A stretch of DNA of 64,000 bases from Pantoea deleyi (GTDB lineage Bacteria > Pseudomonadota > Gammaproteobacteria > Enterobacterales > Enterobacteriaceae): the NCBI RefSeq assembly GCF_022647325.1, contig NZ_CP071405.1, positions 62,001 to 126,000 of the forward strand, read 5' to 3'. A program made the position numbers and the translations under genes. Shown piece after piece: positions 23,563 to 33,560 of this stretch. Position 1 is the first letter of the stretch, and each line of letters starts with the position of its first letter. Below the pieces are notes generated by a model. The model searched no databases, was not told the DNA's origin, and saw only the letters and a list, made by a program, of their open reading frames with translations.

Positions 23563-24549
23563 ATGAGCGACGCTGCTTTTAACTTCCAGACCCTGAATCC
23601 CGATGTGTTGCTGGATGCGCTGTGGGAGACAGGGATCCGCGTCGAATCAGGCCTGACAGCCCTGAACAGTTATGAAAACAGGGTTTACCAGTTCAGCGAC
23701 GATGAAAAACGCCGCTACGTCGCGAAGTTCTACCGTCCGCAGCGCTGGCGGGCGGAACAGATAGCGGAAGAGCATCAGTTTGCGCATGACCTGCTGGCTG
23801 ACGACGTGCCGGTTGCCGCGCCGCTGCGGTTGCACGGCGAGACATTGCACAGCCACGCAGGCTTCTTTTTTGCCGTCTTCCCCAGCCTTGGCGGACGACA
23901 GTATGAAACCGATAACGAAGACCAGATGGAGTGGGTTGGCCGCTTTCTGGGACGCATTCATCAGACCGGGCGTAAAGCCCAGTTCCCCCATCGGCCTGCT
24001 ATAGGGCTGGAGGAATATCTGCATGAACCCCGGCGGGTGCTGGAGCACGCTCTGCTGGTGCCGGGATCGCTTAAAGACGCACTGCTACAGGCTGTCGATA
24101 AGCTGGGAAACACGCTGCAGCAGCAGTGGCACACTGCGTGGCAGCCGCTACGATTACATGGTGACTGCCATCCGGGGAATATCCTGTGGCGTGACGGGCC
24201 GCTGTTCGTGGATCTGGATGATGCCCGTAACGGTCCGGCCGTGCAGGATCTCTGGATGCTGGTCAACGGCGATCGACAGGAACAGCGTATTCAGTGGGAT
24301 ATCCTGCTGGAGGCTTACAGCGAATTCAGTGACTTTGATATTAATGAATTGTCACTGATTGAGCCTTTACGCGCCATGCGCATGGTTTATTATCTGGCCT
24401 GGGTTGTCCGACGCTGGGAGGATCCCGCTTTTCCGCGCGCGTTTCCCTGGATGACAGATGATGATTTCTGGCGCAGGCAGATTTCACTCTTTACCGAGCA
24501 GGAGAAGCTGTTGCAGGAACCTCCTCTGCAGCTGACACCGCAATATTAA
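23563..24549 (+). CDS. srkA: SrkA (YihE/RdoA) stress-response Ser/Thr kinase
   Basis: A 328-residue protein with the aminoglycoside-phosphotransferase/choline-kinase fold. The catalytic loop is HGDCHPGNILW, with the metal-binding VDLDDARNGP after it. In E. coli SrkA protects against stress-triggered death linked to MazEF. It is 26 bases upstream of dsbA and probably co-transcribed with it; in E. coli a Cpx-responsive promoter drives the pair. Confidence 0.95.
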   Translation: MSDAAFNFQTLNPDVLLDALWETGIRVESGLTALNSYENRVYQFSDDEKRRYVAKFYRPQRWRAEQIAEEHQFAHDLLADDVPVAAPLRLHGETLHSHAGFFFAVFPSLGGRQYETDNEDQMEWVGRFLGRIHQTGRKAQFPHRPAIGLEEYLHEPRRVLEHALLVPGSLKDALLQAVDKLGNTLQQQWHTAWQPLRLHGDCHPGNILWRDGPLFVDLDDARNGPAVQDLWMLVNGDRQEQRIQWDILLEAYSEFSDFDINELSLIEPLRAMRMVYYLAWVVRRWEDPAFPRAFPWMTDDDFWRRQISLFTEQEKLLQEPPLQLTPQY

Positions 24550-24575
24550 TGACGTAGTCAGGAGATTTTTTCACG

Positions 24576-25205
24576 ATGAAGAAGATTTGGTTTGCAGTGA
24601 TGGGGTTAGTGCTGGCATTCAGCGCGTCTGCTGCCCAGTTCACCGAAGGTAAACAATATGTGAGTCTGCAGAAACCGGTGGCTGGCGAACCTCAGGTGAT
24701 GGAGTTCTTCTCCTTCTTCTGCCCGCACTGCTATCAGTTTGAACGCATTTATCACGTCAATGACGCGGTGAAAAAGAATCTGCCTGCTGACGTTAAGCTG
24801 GTGAAATACCATGTCGATTTCCTCGGCGGCGATCTGGGGCCGGTCGTAACGCAGGCCTGGGCTGTTGCGATGGCGCTGGGTGTGGAAGATAAAGTGACCG
24901 CGCCTATTTTCGATGGCATCCAGAAAACGCAGACCATTACCGATCCTGCCAGCCTGAAAGCGACCTTTGTTCAGGCGGCCGGTATCTCTGCGGCGGATTA
25001 TGATGCGGCCTGGAACAGCTTCGCCGTTAAAGCGCTGGTTGCACAGCAGCAGAAAGCCGCTGCGGATGTGGACCTTCGCGGTGTGCCTGCCATGTTCGTC
25101 AATGGTAAATACATGGTGAACAACGGCGGTCTGGATACCAGCTCTATGGATAATTTCGTCGCAGACTATGCGAACGTGGTTAAATTCCTCGCAAGCCAGA
25201 AGTAA
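24576..25205 (+). CDS. dsbA: DsbA, periplasmic disulfide oxidoreductase
   Basis: A 209-residue precursor. The signal peptide ends at SASA (19 residues), giving a mature AQFTEGKQY. The thioredoxin-fold active site is CPHC at precursor residues 49-52 (30-33 of the mature protein). The cis-proline loop is in [12 protein letters not shown]. It introduces disulfides into exported proteins and is reoxidised by DsbB. A clear terminator follows. Confidence 0.97.
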   Translation: MKKIWFAVMGLVLAFSASAAQFTEGKQYVSLQKPVAGEPQVMEFFSFFCPHCYQFERIYHVNDAVKKNLPADVKLVKYHVDFLGGDLGPVVTQAWAVAMALGVEDKVTAPIFDGIQKTQTITDPASLKATFVQAAGISAADYDAAWNSFAVKALVAQQQKAAADVDLRGVPAMFVNGKYMVNNGGLDTSSMDNFVADYANVVKFLASQK

Positions 25206-25226
25206 CCGGCTTCACACTTCGATTCA

Positions 25227-25252
25227 ACGCCAGCGCTGCTGGCGTTTTTTTT
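25227..25252 (+). terminator. Terminator of the srkA-dsbA unit
   Basis: ACGCCAG-CGCTG-CTGGCGT, a seven-bp stem followed by an eight-T run. Confidence 0.9.
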
Positions 25253-25583
25253 CGGGCTCTGAATGCCCGGCTGCTTTTTGTCCATCTCCAGGGCATAAAT
25301 TTAATATCCACACAAGGGATCGCGCTATTAAAAATAGCGATCGGGTCACGGAAATTAAATAAGCTACTGAAATTAATGTTTTTTATTTGATGTAAGATCG
25401 TTCTTTTCCCTGAAAAAAAGCCCGATATGATTTTTACGCACAAAGTTATCCACAGAACGATCGTTGCGATCCTGCTTCCGTAAGCGTGAAAAAAACCTGC
25501 TGCAGTACGCCTTAGTTCACCATTTCTGCCAGGTTGTGGCATCCTTATAACCCAACTCATCGCAACGAAGACGACACAGACTT
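25253..25583. other. Upstream region of polA
   Basis: A 331-base non-coding gap. It contains a DnaA box (25446-25454) and A/T-rich sequence at 25300-25440. The polA promoter must be here, but no strong -35/-10 pair stands out. Short open frames in both directions lack RBS and homology. Confidence 0.6.
25446..25454 (+). promoter_or_regulatory. DnaA box upstream of polA
   Basis: TTATCCACA is a perfect match to the R1-type DnaA consensus (TTATNCACA), 130 bases before the polA start. DnaA is reported to stimulate polA in E. coli, which fits. Confidence 0.55.
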
Positions 25584-28370
25584 ATGGCGCAAATTGCAGA
25601 AAATCCCCTGATTCTGGTTGATGGCTCATCCTATCTTTATCGCGCGTATCACGCGTTTCCGCCGCTGACCAATAGTGCAGGTGAACCCACTGGCGCCATG
25701 TACGGCGTGCTCAACATGCTGAAAAGCCTGCTGGCGCAATATAATCCGAGTCACGTTGCTGTGGTGTTCGATGCCAAAGGCAAAACCTTCCGGGACGAGC
25801 TGTTTGAGCATTACAAATCTCACCGTCCCCCGATGCCTGACGATCTGCGTGCGCAGATCGAGCCGCTGCATGAGATGGTTCGGGCGATGGGGCTGCCGCT
25901 GCTGGCGGTAAGCGGCGTTGAGGCCGACGATGTGATCGGTACGCTGGCGCTGGAAGCCGAGAAAAAAGGGCACTCCGTGCTGATCAGTACGGGCGACAAA
26001 GATATGGCCCAGCTGGTCACGCCAGGCATTACGCTGATCAACACCATGACAAACACTATCCTCGGGCCGGAAGAGGTCGAGAACAAATATGGTGTGCCTC
26101 CCGCGCTGATCATCGATTTCCTCGCCATGATGGGCGACAGTTCAGACAACATTCCCGGCGTACCGGGCGTGGGTGAGAAAACCGCGCAGGCACTGCTGCA
26201 GGGTCTGGGCAGCATGAAGACGATCTATGACAATCTGGATAAGATTGCCGATCTCTCGTTCCGTGGTGCGAAAACCATGGCGACGAAACTCGAACAGAAC
26301 CGCGATGTGGCCTTTCTCTCCTACCAGCTGGCGACCATCAAGACCGATGTTGAGCTGGAGCAGCCCTGTGAAGCACTCACGGTCACGGAACCGGATGTGG
26401 AGGCACTGCAGGCCCTGTTCAGCCGTTATGAGTTCAAACGCTGGCTGAGCGATCTGCAGGAGGGCAAATGGCTGCAGGGCAAAAAAAGCAACACCCAGGC
26501 GCAGAAAGCCCTGGCCGATGAGCCAGCCCCTGCGGTCGAAACCAGCAGCGTCCTGTCATCAGAAGGGTATGTCACTATTCTGGACCAGGCGCTGTTTGAG
26601 ACCTGGCTTGAGAAGCTGAAAAACAGCGACGTCTTTGCCTTCGATCTGGAAACCGATGCGCTGGACACCCTGAGCGCCAGCATCGTTGGCATCAGTTTCG
26701 CCGTCGCGCCCGGAGAAGCCGCCTATCTGCCGGTTGCTCATGACTATCTTGATGCACCTGATCAACTGGATCGCGCGACGGTGCTGGCGCAGCTCAAACC
26801 TCTGCTGGAGGATGACAGCGCGTGGAAAGTGGGTCAGAACCTGAAGTATGACCGCGGCGTGCTGAAGAACTACGATATCGAACTGGCGGGCATCAGATTC
26901 GACACCATGCTTGAGTCCTACATTCTCAACAGCGTGGTGGGTAAGCATGATATGGACAGCCTGGCCGCGCGCTGGCTTCACCATAAAACGATCACCTTCC
27001 AGGAGATTGCCGGCAAAGGTAAAAATCAGCTGACCTTCAACCAGATTGCACTGGAACAGGCTTCGCACTATGCGGCCGAAGATGCCGATGTCACCCTGCA
27101 GCTGCATCTCAAGATGTGGCCAGAACTGGAGAAAGAAGCGGGGCCGAAGCACGTTTTCGAGCAGATCGAGATGCCGCTACTGACCGTGATCTCCCGGATA
27201 GAGCGCAACGGCGTATTGATCGACCAGGGCATTCTGGCGCAACACTCGAAAGAGCTGACGGCGCGCCTGGCGGAACTGGAGCTAAAAGCACATGAGCTGG
27301 CGGGAGAACCCTTTAATCTCTCCTCCACCAAACAGCTTCAGGTGATCCTGTTTGAAAAACAGGGCATCAAACCGACGAAGAAAACCCCCGGCGGTGCGCC
27401 TTCCACCAGTGAAGAGGTGCTGGCTGAGCTGGCACTTGATTATCCGCTGCCTAAAGTGATCCTGGAGCATCGCGGCTTATCCAAGCTGAAATCGACATAT
27501 ACCGATAAGCTACCGCAGATGATCAACCCGATCAGCGGGCGCGTGCACACCTCTTATCATCAGGCGGTGACCGCGACCGGACGTCTCTCTTCAGCCGATC
27601 CAAACCTGCAGAACATCCCGGTTCGTAATGATGAAGGACGGCGGATCCGCCAGGCCTTTGTGGCCGCGAAAGGTTATCGCATCGTAGCGGCGGACTATTC
27701 GCAGATCGAACTGCGTATCATGGCGCACCTCTCTCAGGATAAAGGGTTACTGGACGCGTTTGCTCAGGGCGAAGATATTCACCGCGCCACGGCATCGGAA
27801 GTGTTCGGGGTGCCGCTGGAGAAGGTCAGCGGTGAACAGCGTCGCAGTGCCAAGGCGATCAACTTTGGTCTGATCTATGGGATGAGCGCCTTTGGTCTGT
27901 CACGTCAGCTGAACATCGGGGCGGGCGAAGCGAAGAAGTATATGGACCTCTACTTCGAACGTTATCCTGGCGTACTGCGCTATATGGAGAACACCCGTCA
28001 GCTGGCGGCGAATAAAGGCTATGTCGAAACGCTGGAAGGCCGTCGGCTGTGGCTGCCTGATATTAAATCGGGCAACGCCATTCGCCGTAAAGCCGCGGAA
28101 CGTGCCGCGATCAATGCGCCGATGCAGGGAACGGCAGCGGATATCATCAAACGGGCGATGATTGCCGTCGATGCGTGGCTGGAGCAGCAAAACGACGATG
28201 CCGTCAGAATGATCATGCAGGTCCACGATGAACTGGTCTTCGAGGTCAAAGCGGAAGCGGTTGAAGAGGCCAGCCAGAAAATCCAGGCCCTGATGGAAGG
28301 CAGCGTGAAGCTCGACGTACCGCTGCTGGTGGAAGTCGGTGTGGGGGATAACTGGGACGAAGCCCACTGA
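25584..28370 (+). CDS. polA: DNA polymerase I
   Basis: A 928-residue protein, the E. coli length. The 5'-3' exonuclease domain occupies about 1-300 ([40 protein letters not shown]). The 3'-5' proofreading domain has its DxE pair in [10 protein letters not shown]. The polymerase domain has motif A ([14 protein letters not shown]), the O helix ([19 protein letters not shown]) and motif C ([10 protein letters not shown]). It fills gaps and removes Okazaki primers. All catalytic motifs are intact. Confidence 0.98.
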   Translation: MAQIAENPLILVDGSSYLYRAYHAFPPLTNSAGEPTGAMYGVLNMLKSLLAQYNPSHVAVVFDAKGKTFRDELFEHYKSHRPPMPDDLRAQIEPLHEMVRAMGLPLLAVSGVEADDVIGTLALEAEKKGHSVLISTGDKDMAQLVTPGITLINTMTNTILGPEEVENKYGVPPALIIDFLAMMGDSSDNIPGVPGVGEKTAQALLQGLGSMKTIYDNLDKIADLSFRGAKTMATKLEQNRDVAFLSYQLATIKTDVELEQPCEALTVTEPDVEALQALFSRYEFKRWLSDLQEGKWLQGKKSNTQAQKALADEPAPAVETSSVLSSEGYVTILDQALFETWLEKLKNSDVFAFDLETDALDTLSASIVGISFAVAPGEAAYLPVAHDYLDAPDQLDRATVLAQLKPLLEDDSAWKVGQNLKYDRGVLKNYDIELAGIRFDTMLESYILNSVVGKHDMDSLAARWLHHKTITFQEIAGKGKNQLTFNQIALEQASHYAAEDADVTLQLHLKMWPELEKEAGPKHVFEQIEMPLLTVISRIERNGVLIDQGILAQHSKELTARLAELELKAHELAGEPFNLSSTKQLQVILFEKQGIKPTKKTPGGAPSTSEEVLAELALDYPLPKVILEHRGLSKLKSTYTDKLPQMINPISGRVHTSYHQAVTATGRLSSADPNLQNIPVRNDEGRRIRQAFVAAKGYRIVAADYSQIELRIMAHLSQDKGLLDAFAQGEDIHRATASEVFGVPLEKVSGEQRRSAKAINFGLIYGMSAFGLSRQLNIGAGEAKKYMDLYFERYPGVLRYMENTRQLAANKGYVETLEGRRLWLPDIKSGNAIRRKAAERAAINAPMQGTAADIIKRAMIAVDAWLEQQNDDAVRMIMQVHDELVFEVKAEAVEEASQKIQALMEGSVKLDVPLLVEVGVGDNWDEAH

Positions 28371-28601
28371 TTGCCTGATGCGGGTCGGTTCAGAGGAGAG
28401 GAATCGACCCGGATTCAGGTATAAGAAAATCGTTGGGTTAACCGGTTTAGCTGAGCGGGCGAAGGGGCGGCAGGAGAGCGGTTTTCTAACTGCTTATCGG
28501 CTAAACATTTTTTTCGTCATTTAACTACATCTCAACGCTAATTATGTGACGGACATGGTAAAAAAAGTCCTTTTTGATGTAAGTAAGCAACAAAAAAGCC
28601 T

Positions 28602-28629
28602 TTGTCACGCACAGAAAATCAGGTAAAGT
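28602..28629 (+). promoter_or_regulatory. Spot 42 promoter
   Basis: TTGTCA and TAAAGT are 16 bp apart, eight bases before the conserved sRNA start. A weak CRP-like half-site, TGTGA, is at 28545-28549; spf is repressed by CRP in E. coli. Confidence 0.7.
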
Positions 28630-28636
28630 TCGTCGC

Positions 28637-28743
28637 GTAGGGTACAGAGGTAAGATGTTCTATCTTTCAGACCTTTTACTTCACGTAATCGGATTTGGCT
28701 GAATTTAGCCGCCCCAGTCATTCTGTGACTGGGGCGTTTTTTA
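28637..28743 (+). ncRNA. spf: Spot 42 regulatory RNA
   Basis: The 5' part, GTAGGGTACAGAGGTAAGAT onward, is nearly identical to E. coli Spot 42, with the same position between polA and engB. It ends with the stem GCCCCAGTCA / TGACTGGGGC and a T-run. It is about 107 nt. It is an Hfq-dependent repressor of secondary-carbon genes such as galK, active when glucose is present. The main change from E. coli is a shorter loop and linker before the terminator. Confidence 0.95.
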
Positions 28744-28786
28744 TTGGGCTTTTGGCACCGTCGATTCAGCGGCGCGGGGCTGCCTC

Positions 28787-29422
28787 TTACGCTTCGGCGT
28801 CCTGATCCTCATAAGCCGGTTCAAGCGTGCTGAACCAGCTGTCCAGCTTCTGACGCACCTTATCCACGCCAATTTTCTTCAGCGATGAGAACAGCTCGAC
28901 CTGCACATCGCCGGCAAAACCGAGTGCCGCTTCACGCACCACATTCAGCTGAGCCTTACGGGCGCCCGAGGCAAGCTTATCGGCTTTGGTGAGCAGCAAC
29001 AGCACCGGGATGCCGCTTTCCACTGACCACTGAATCATCTGCCGATCGAGATCCTTAAGGGGATGGCGGATATCCATCAGCACGACCAGCCCTTTCAGTG
29101 CCTGACGTTTTTGCAGGTATTCGCCTAGCGCACGTTGCCACTTCAGCTTCATCTCTTCCGGGACTTCGGCATAGCCGTAGCCAGGCAGGTCGACCAGGCG
29201 CTTGCCCTCTTTGACTTCAAACAGGTTAATCAGCTGCGTACGTCCCGGCGTTTTACTGGTACGCGCCAGACCTTTCTGATTGGTTAACGTATTCAGCGCA
29301 CTCGATTTTCCCGCGTTCGAGCGGCCAGCAAACGCCACTTCAATTCCGGTATCGGCAGGCAGATGGCGGATATCCGGCGCGCTCATGACAAAGTGGGTAA
29401 CGTGATAATTCAGTTCAGACAA
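28787..29422 (-). CDS. engB: EngB (YihA/YsxC), ribosome-assembly GTPase
   Basis: A 211-residue TrmE-Era-EngA-like GTPase. G1 is [10 protein letters not shown]3 is DLPGYG, G4 is TKAD and G5 is SSLKK. It is needed for 50S subunit assembly. The start is a TTG at 29422 (TTG-TCT-GAA-CTG) with GGAGTG upstream; E. coli yihA also uses TTG as I recall. It faces Spot 42 convergently. Confidence 0.95.
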   Translation of the reverse strand: MSELNYHVTHFVMSAPDIRHLPADTGIEVAFAGRSNAGKSSALNTLTNQKGLARTSKTPGRTQLINLFEVKEGKRLVDLPGYGYAEVPEEMKLKWQRALGEYLQKRQALKGLVVLMDIRHPLKDLDRQMIQWSVESGIPVLLLLTKADKLASGARKAQLNVVREAALGFAGDVQVELFSSLKKIGVDKVRQKLDSWFSTLEPAYEDQDAEA

Positions 29423-29643
29423 GGTGACACTCCAAAAAACGCATTAAGGCAATGCCGGCGATTATACGCGTTATGGCGCGAAAGTGCTCAATCACATCTC
29501 TTTAACAAGCGGTGTAAGATATTTGCTATTGCCGCTGCGGGTTATTTCGCTTTTTACTTTAATTACTAAAAATAAAAAAATAGCCTATTCATAGGGTTAT
29601 CTGTTTTTGTTTCTTTTTTGAACGAACTATTTTCGATGCCGAC

Positions 29644-29671
29644 TTGAGGGTTTTACCAGTTGGTCTACATT
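29644..29671 (+). promoter_or_regulatory. Probable csrC promoter
   Basis: TTGAGG and TACATT are 16 bp apart, directly before the GGA-rich RNA. Confidence 0.55.
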
Positions 29672-29677
29672 AGTGTG

Positions 29678-29906
29678 CAGTGCACGGCAGCACACATCAG
29701 GAAGATGCGCTCAGGGATGTCAGGATGGCAATGAGCGAGGGGAATGGAAGCGGTCAGAGGAGTTGACCAGACAGGGATAAGGAACAGCTCAGGAGTTGAG
29801 CAGGCGCGGGATTGACCGGGATGTTACGAGCCAAAAAGGATTTAAAACATGATTCCTTCTTCTGAAGGTATGAAATAAGGCGACAGCTTGAGCTGTCGCC
29901 TTTTTT
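29678..29906 (+). ncRNA. csrC: CsrC, CsrA-sequestering regulatory RNA
   Basis: The RNA lies between engB and yihI, the position of csrC in E. coli. The sequence from about 29678 holds twelve GGA motifs (for example CAGGAAG, TCAGGAT, AGAGGAG, AAGGAAC), the binding sites of CsrA. It ends in a strong terminator, AAGGCGACAGC-TTGA-GCTGTCGCCTTTTTT. Body sequence differs widely from E. coli; the ends and terminator are conserved. It titrates CsrA/RsmA, and in enterics is induced by the BarA-UvrY system. The 5' end is estimated from the promoter. Confidence 0.85.
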
Positions 29907-29974
29907 CTTTGTCTGGTTTCTGCTAGATTTCGCCGCAATTCTATACTGAATAAAAAAAGCCGGGACCGAACACT

Positions 29975-30496
29975 ATGAAGCAACCTGCACGAGCGGCGCA
30001 CGGCAAACCTGCCGTCAAAGCCAAACGCAAATCGCGTGACGAAATCAACACCGAAGCGCGCGATCGCAAACGTGATAAAAAGCATCGCGGGCATGCATCC
30101 GGCAGCCGTGCGAATCCGGCTGCGCCTGCCAGCAGCAGTGGACGTCAGGCGGACAGCGCGAAAGATCCGCGTATCGGCAGTAAAAAACCGGTAGCTCTGA
30201 TTGCAGACGGAAAGACCGCAGCCGTTAAGCCAAAGAAAAGCGTGGAAAAACCAGCCGCGAAAAAAGTACGCCTGACGCCTGAGGAAGAGCTGGCGAAGCT
30301 GGAAAATGATGAGCGTCTGGATGCGCTGCTGGACCGGCTGGAAAATGGCGAAACGCTGTCCGCTGAAGATCAGGGCTGGCTGGATGCCTCGCTGGATCGC
30401 ATCGATGAACTGATGGAGCAGCTGGGCATCGTGATGGACGATGACGAAGATGACAAGGCCGAAGAAGATATGTATCGCCTGCTGAAGGGCAGTTAA
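29975..30496 (+). CDS. yihI: YihI, activator of the Der GTPase
   Basis: A 173-residue, highly charged protein (E. coli 169). The N-terminal half is basic and low-complexity ([22 protein letters not shown]). The C-terminal half is acidic: [18 protein letters not shown], then [16 protein letters not shown]. YihI stimulates GTP hydrolysis by Der (EngA), a 50S assembly factor. It has its own hairpin terminator (30508-30530). Confidence 0.94.
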   Translation: MKQPARAAHGKPAVKAKRKSRDEINTEARDRKRDKKHRGHASGSRANPAAPASSSGRQADSAKDPRIGSKKPVALIADGKTAAVKPKKSVEKPAAKKVRLTPEEELAKLENDERLDALLDRLENGETLSAEDQGWLDASLDRIDELMEQLGIVMDDDEDDKAEEDMYRLLKGS

Positions 30497-30507
30497 GTCA
30501 TTTTGAT

Positions 30508-30530
30508 CGGCATGCGGTTTCCGCATGCCG
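30508..30530 (+). terminator. Hairpin after yihI
   Basis: CGGCATGCGG-TTT-CCGCATGCCG, a perfect ten-bp stem. The following CACTTTTC is a poor T-run, so termination is likely partial. Confidence 0.55.
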
Positions 30531-30550
30531 CACTTTTCAGGTAAACGACA

Positions 30551-30727
30551 ATGTTTTGGCCTGGATCAATTTTCGCGCTGCTGGCGACGTGTTATCTGCT
30601 GTGGTTATTGTTTAAACTACGACGCCTGTCGCGTCTGAAGCAACGTTTACGTCGGGTCTCATCCCGCTCACCTTTCATCCCTTCTTCTTCGCGACCTTCT
30701 CTCAGACGACGTCACCGGAAGGAGTGA
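30551..30727 (+). CDS. Small single-span membrane protein, unknown function
   Basis: 58 codons: ATG at 30551, TGA at 30725-30727. The first ~22 residues (MFWPGSIFALLATCYLLWLL) form one hydrophobic helix. The rest is Arg/Ser/Pro-rich and strongly basic (KLRRLSRLKQRLRRVSS, then RPSLRRRHRKE). It ends two bases before the hemN start, so coupling is likely. Its RBS is modest (AGG, nine bases upstream). In some gammaproteobacteria a DUF2489 membrane protein sits between yihI and hemN; this may be a very short relative, but I do not recognise the sequence. Confidence 0.5.
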   Translation: MFWPGSIFALLATCYLLWLLFKLRRLSRLKQRLRRVSSRSPFIPSSSRPSLRRRHRKE

Positions 30728-30729
30728 GC

Positions 30730-32103
30730 ATGCCATCGCTGCAGACTGACCGGGATCGGGCGCTAATTGAAAAGTACAATTACGCCGGTCCGCGCTACAC
30801 CTCTTATCCCACCGCGCTGGAGTTCAGCGAACAGTTCGCCGAAGCCGATTTCCGGCGCGCCGTGGCACGCTATCCGGATCGCCCGCTGTCGCTCTACGTT
30901 CATATCCCTTTCTGCCACCGTCTCTGCTATTTCTGCGGCTGCAACAAGCTTGTGACGCGTCAGCGCCATAAGGCGGACCGCTATCTGGATGTACTGGAGC
31001 AGGAGATCATTCAGCGCGCGCCGCTGTTCCGTCAGCGTCAGGTTACGCAGCTTCACTGGGGCGGAGGCACGCCCACCTTTCTCGACCAGGCGCAGGTTTC
31101 GCGGCTGGTGGCGTTGCTGAAACAGCACTTCAGGGTGGCCGACGACGCTGAGATGTCGATCGAAGTCGATCCCCGCGAAATTGAGCTGGATATGATCGAT
31201 AACCTGCGATCGCTGGGATTCAATCGTCTGAGCATGGGCGTACAGGATTTCAATAAATCGGTGCAGGAGCGCGTCAACCGGGTACAGGATGAAGCGGTGA
31301 TTTTCGGCCTGATGGCGCGGGCTCGCGAACAGGGCTTCCGCTCGACCAGCATTGACCTGATCTATGGTCTGCCCCTGCAGACGCCTGCCAGCTTTGCCTG
31401 GACGCTGGAGCGGGTGCTGGCGCTGAACCCGGATCGCCTGAGCGTGTTTAACTATGCGCATCTGCCGGCAATGTTCGCGGCGCAGCGCAAAATCAAAGAG
31501 GATGAACTGCCCTCCGCTCAGCAGAAACTGGATATTCTGCAGCAGACCATCGCGACCCTGACGCAGCAGGGCTACCAGTTTATCGGCATGGATCACTTTG
31601 CGAAGCCGCAGGATGAACTGGCCATCGCGCAGCGCAACGGGCAGCTGCACCGCAATTTTCAGGGCTACACCACCCAGGGCGACAGTGACCTGCTCGGGCT
31701 GGGCGTCTCCGCCATCAGTATGCTGGGCGACAGCTATGCGCAGAACCAGAAAGACCTCAATACCTGGTACGACAGTGTGGAACGGCAGGGAAATAGCCTG
31801 TGGCGCGGTCTTACCTTAAGCGAGGATGATTGCCTGCGGCGGGATGTGATTAAAACGCTGATTTGCCACTTCTCACTGGACTTTGCGGCCACAGAAGCGC
31901 AGTGGGGGATCGACTTCAGAGATTATTTCGCTGAGGATCTGGCGCTGCTGAAACCGCTGATTGCGGACGGGCTGGTGGAATCGGATGCAACAGGGCTGAA
32001 GGTGACGGAAATTGGCCGGTTACTGATTCGTAATATCTGCATGTGCTTTGATCGCTATCTGCGTCAGAAAGCGCGTCAGCAGCAGTTCTCCCGCGTGATC
32101 TGA
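30730..32103 (+). CDS. hemN: HemN, oxygen-independent coproporphyrinogen III dehydrogenase
   Basis: A 457-residue radical-SAM enzyme, the E. coli length. The iron-sulfur motif is CHRLCYFCGC in YVHIPFCHRLCYFCGCNK. GGGTPTF and the C-terminal HemN domain (LLIRNICMCFDRYLRQKA) are present. It converts coproporphyrinogen III to protoporphyrinogen IX without oxygen. The start at 30730 has GGAAGGAG five bases upstream. Its stop codon lies at the edge of the terminator shared with ntrC. Confidence 0.96.
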   Translation: MPSLQTDRDRALIEKYNYAGPRYTSYPTALEFSEQFAEADFRRAVARYPDRPLSLYVHIPFCHRLCYFCGCNKLVTRQRHKADRYLDVLEQEIIQRAPLFRQRQVTQLHWGGGTPTFLDQAQVSRLVALLKQHFRVADDAEMSIEVDPREIELDMIDNLRSLGFNRLSMGVQDFNKSVQERVNRVQDEAVIFGLMARAREQGFRSTSIDLIYGLPLQTPASFAWTLERVLALNPDRLSVFNYAHLPAMFAAQRKIKEDELPSAQQKLDILQQTIATLTQQGYQFIGMDHFAKPQDELAIAQRNGQLHRNFQGYTTQGDSDLLGLGVSAISMLGDSYAQNQKDLNTWYDSVERQGNSLWRGLTLSEDDCLRRDVIKTLICHFSLDFAATEAQWGIDFRDYFAEDLALLKPLIADGLVESDATGLKVTEIGRLLIRNICMCFDRYLRQKARQQQFSRVI

Positions 32104-32134
32104 AAAAACGGGCTGGCAATCCTGCCAGCCCGTT
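32103..32134 (-). terminator. Terminator of glnL-glnG (shared with hemN)
   Basis: AACGGGCTGGCA / TGCCAGCCCGTT, a 12-bp perfect stem. A six-T run follows on the minus strand; on the plus strand there is none, so it mainly serves ntrC. Confidence 0.9.
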
Positions 32135-32143
32135 CTGAACCGC

Positions 32144-33553
32144 TTACTCCATGCCAAGCTCTTTCAGCTTGCGCGTCAGCGTGTTGCGTCCCCAACCCAG
32201 TAAACGGGCGGCTTCCTGCTTGTGACCCTGCGTATGGCGCAGGGCGGTGGTCAGCAGCGTACGCTCCATCTCTGGCTGCGCTTCCGAAAGCAGATTCTGA
32301 TGACCGGAACGCAGGGCGCGGTCGGCCCACTGCGCCAGCAGCGTGGCCCAGCTGTCCGGCAGTGACTGCACCGGATTCTCCGGCGTGCTCGACTCGAACA
32401 GCTCGCCGGGCAGATCCTGAATCAGCACTTCCTGACCGGCTGCCATCACCGTCAGCCAGCGACAGGTGTTCTCCAGCTGGCGCACGTTACCCGACCAGTG
32501 CAGCCGGGTCAGGGCGGTTTCCGTTTCCGGATGCAGAATCTTCGCTTCCACACCCAGCTCACGGGCGGCGACCTGCAGGAAATAGCGCGCCAGACGCGGA
32601 ATATCCTCACGACGCTCACGCAGAGGAGGCAGATGCACGCGAATCACGTTAAGACGATGGAACAGGTCTTCGCGGAACTTGCCTTCCTGCACGCGCAGCT
32701 CCAGGTTCTGGTGAGTCGCGGCGATAATACGGACGTCCACTTTTACCGGCGCATAGCCTCCGACGCGATAGAACTGGCCATCGGCCAGCACGCGCAGCAG
32801 GCGGGTCTGGACATCCAGCGGCATATCACCGATTTCATCCAGGAACAGCGTGCCGCCATCGGCCTGTTCAAAACGGCCCTGACGGATCTGGTTCGCGCCG
32901 GTAAAGGCCCCTTTTTCGTGACCAAACAGCTCAGACTCGATCAAATCTTTCGGGATCGCGGCCATGTTCAGCGCGATAAAGGGGGCTTTGGCGCGCGGGC
33001 TGTGGCGATGCAGCGCATGCGCCACCAGCTCTTTACCGGTTCCCGACTCACCGTTAATCAGAACGCTGATCGACGAGCGCGACAACCGTCCGATAATGCG
33101 GAAGACATCCTGCATCGCCGGGGCTTCACCGATAATATCGGTCGTGGGTCCGCTGACCGGCTGATTACGCGGCTGCTGCTGCTCCTGATAGTGGCTAATC
33201 GCACGCTCTACCAGCGCCACGGCTTCGTCGATATCAAAAGGCTTAGGCAGATAATCAAACGCCCCCTGCTGATAGGCGCTGACGGCGGCATCCAGATCCG
33301 AATGTGCCGTCATAATGATGACCGGAAGCATCGGATGACGCTGTTTAATCTGTTTCAGCAGCGCCAGGCCATCCATACCCGGCATGCGAATATCTGACAG
33401 TAAAACGTCCGGGGTTTTGGTCGAGAGGGCATCCAGCACCTCGCCTGCGCTGTCAAAAGTCGCACAGCTCAAACCGGCTCCAGTGAGCGCGCGTTCAAGC
33501 ACCCAGCGGATGGAGCTATCGTCATCGACGATCCAGACTATCCCTCGTTGCAT
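32144..33553 (-). CDS. glnG: NtrC, nitrogen-regulation response regulator
   Basis: A 469-residue bacterial enhancer-binding protein. The receiver has phospho-acceptor D54 ([12 protein letters not shown]). The AAA+ domain has Walker A GESGTGKE, the sigma-54 contact loop GAFTGA and Walker [14 protein letters not shown]. The Fis-type helix-turn-helix is at the end ([24 protein letters not shown]). It activates sigma-54 promoters such as glnA's under nitrogen limitation. It lies in the glnA-glnL-glnG operon. Confidence 0.97.
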   Translation of the reverse strand: MQRGIVWIVDDDSSIRWVLERALTGAGLSCATFDSAGEVLDALSTKTPDVLLSDIRMPGMDGLALLKQIKQRHPMLPVIIMTAHSDLDAAVSAYQQGAFDYLPKPFDIDEAVALVERAISHYQEQQQPRNQPVSGPTTDIIGEAPAMQDVFRIIGRLSRSSISVLINGESGTGKELVAHALHRHSPRAKAPFIALNMAAIPKDLIESELFGHEKGAFTGANQIRQGRFEQADGGTLFLDEIGDMPLDVQTRLLRVLADGQFYRVGGYAPVKVDVRIIAATHQNLELRVQEGKFREDLFHRLNVIRVHLPPLRERREDIPRLARYFLQVAARELGVEAKILHPETETALTRLHWSGNVRQLENTCRWLTVMAAGQEVLIQDLPGELFESSTPENPVQSLPDSWATLLAQWADRALRSGHQNLLSEAQPEMERTLLTTALRHTQGHKQEAARLLGWGRNTLTRKLKELGME

Positions 33554-33560
33554 AGAAACC

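Noticed and set aside
28339..28524. A 61-codon frame overlapping the end of polA
   Set aside because: It overlaps polA, has no RBS and lies in the leader region of Spot 42.
29423..29640. Extra small gene between engB and csrC
   Set aside because: The open frames here are short, A/T-rich and lack an RBS; the region only needs to carry the engB and csrC promoters.
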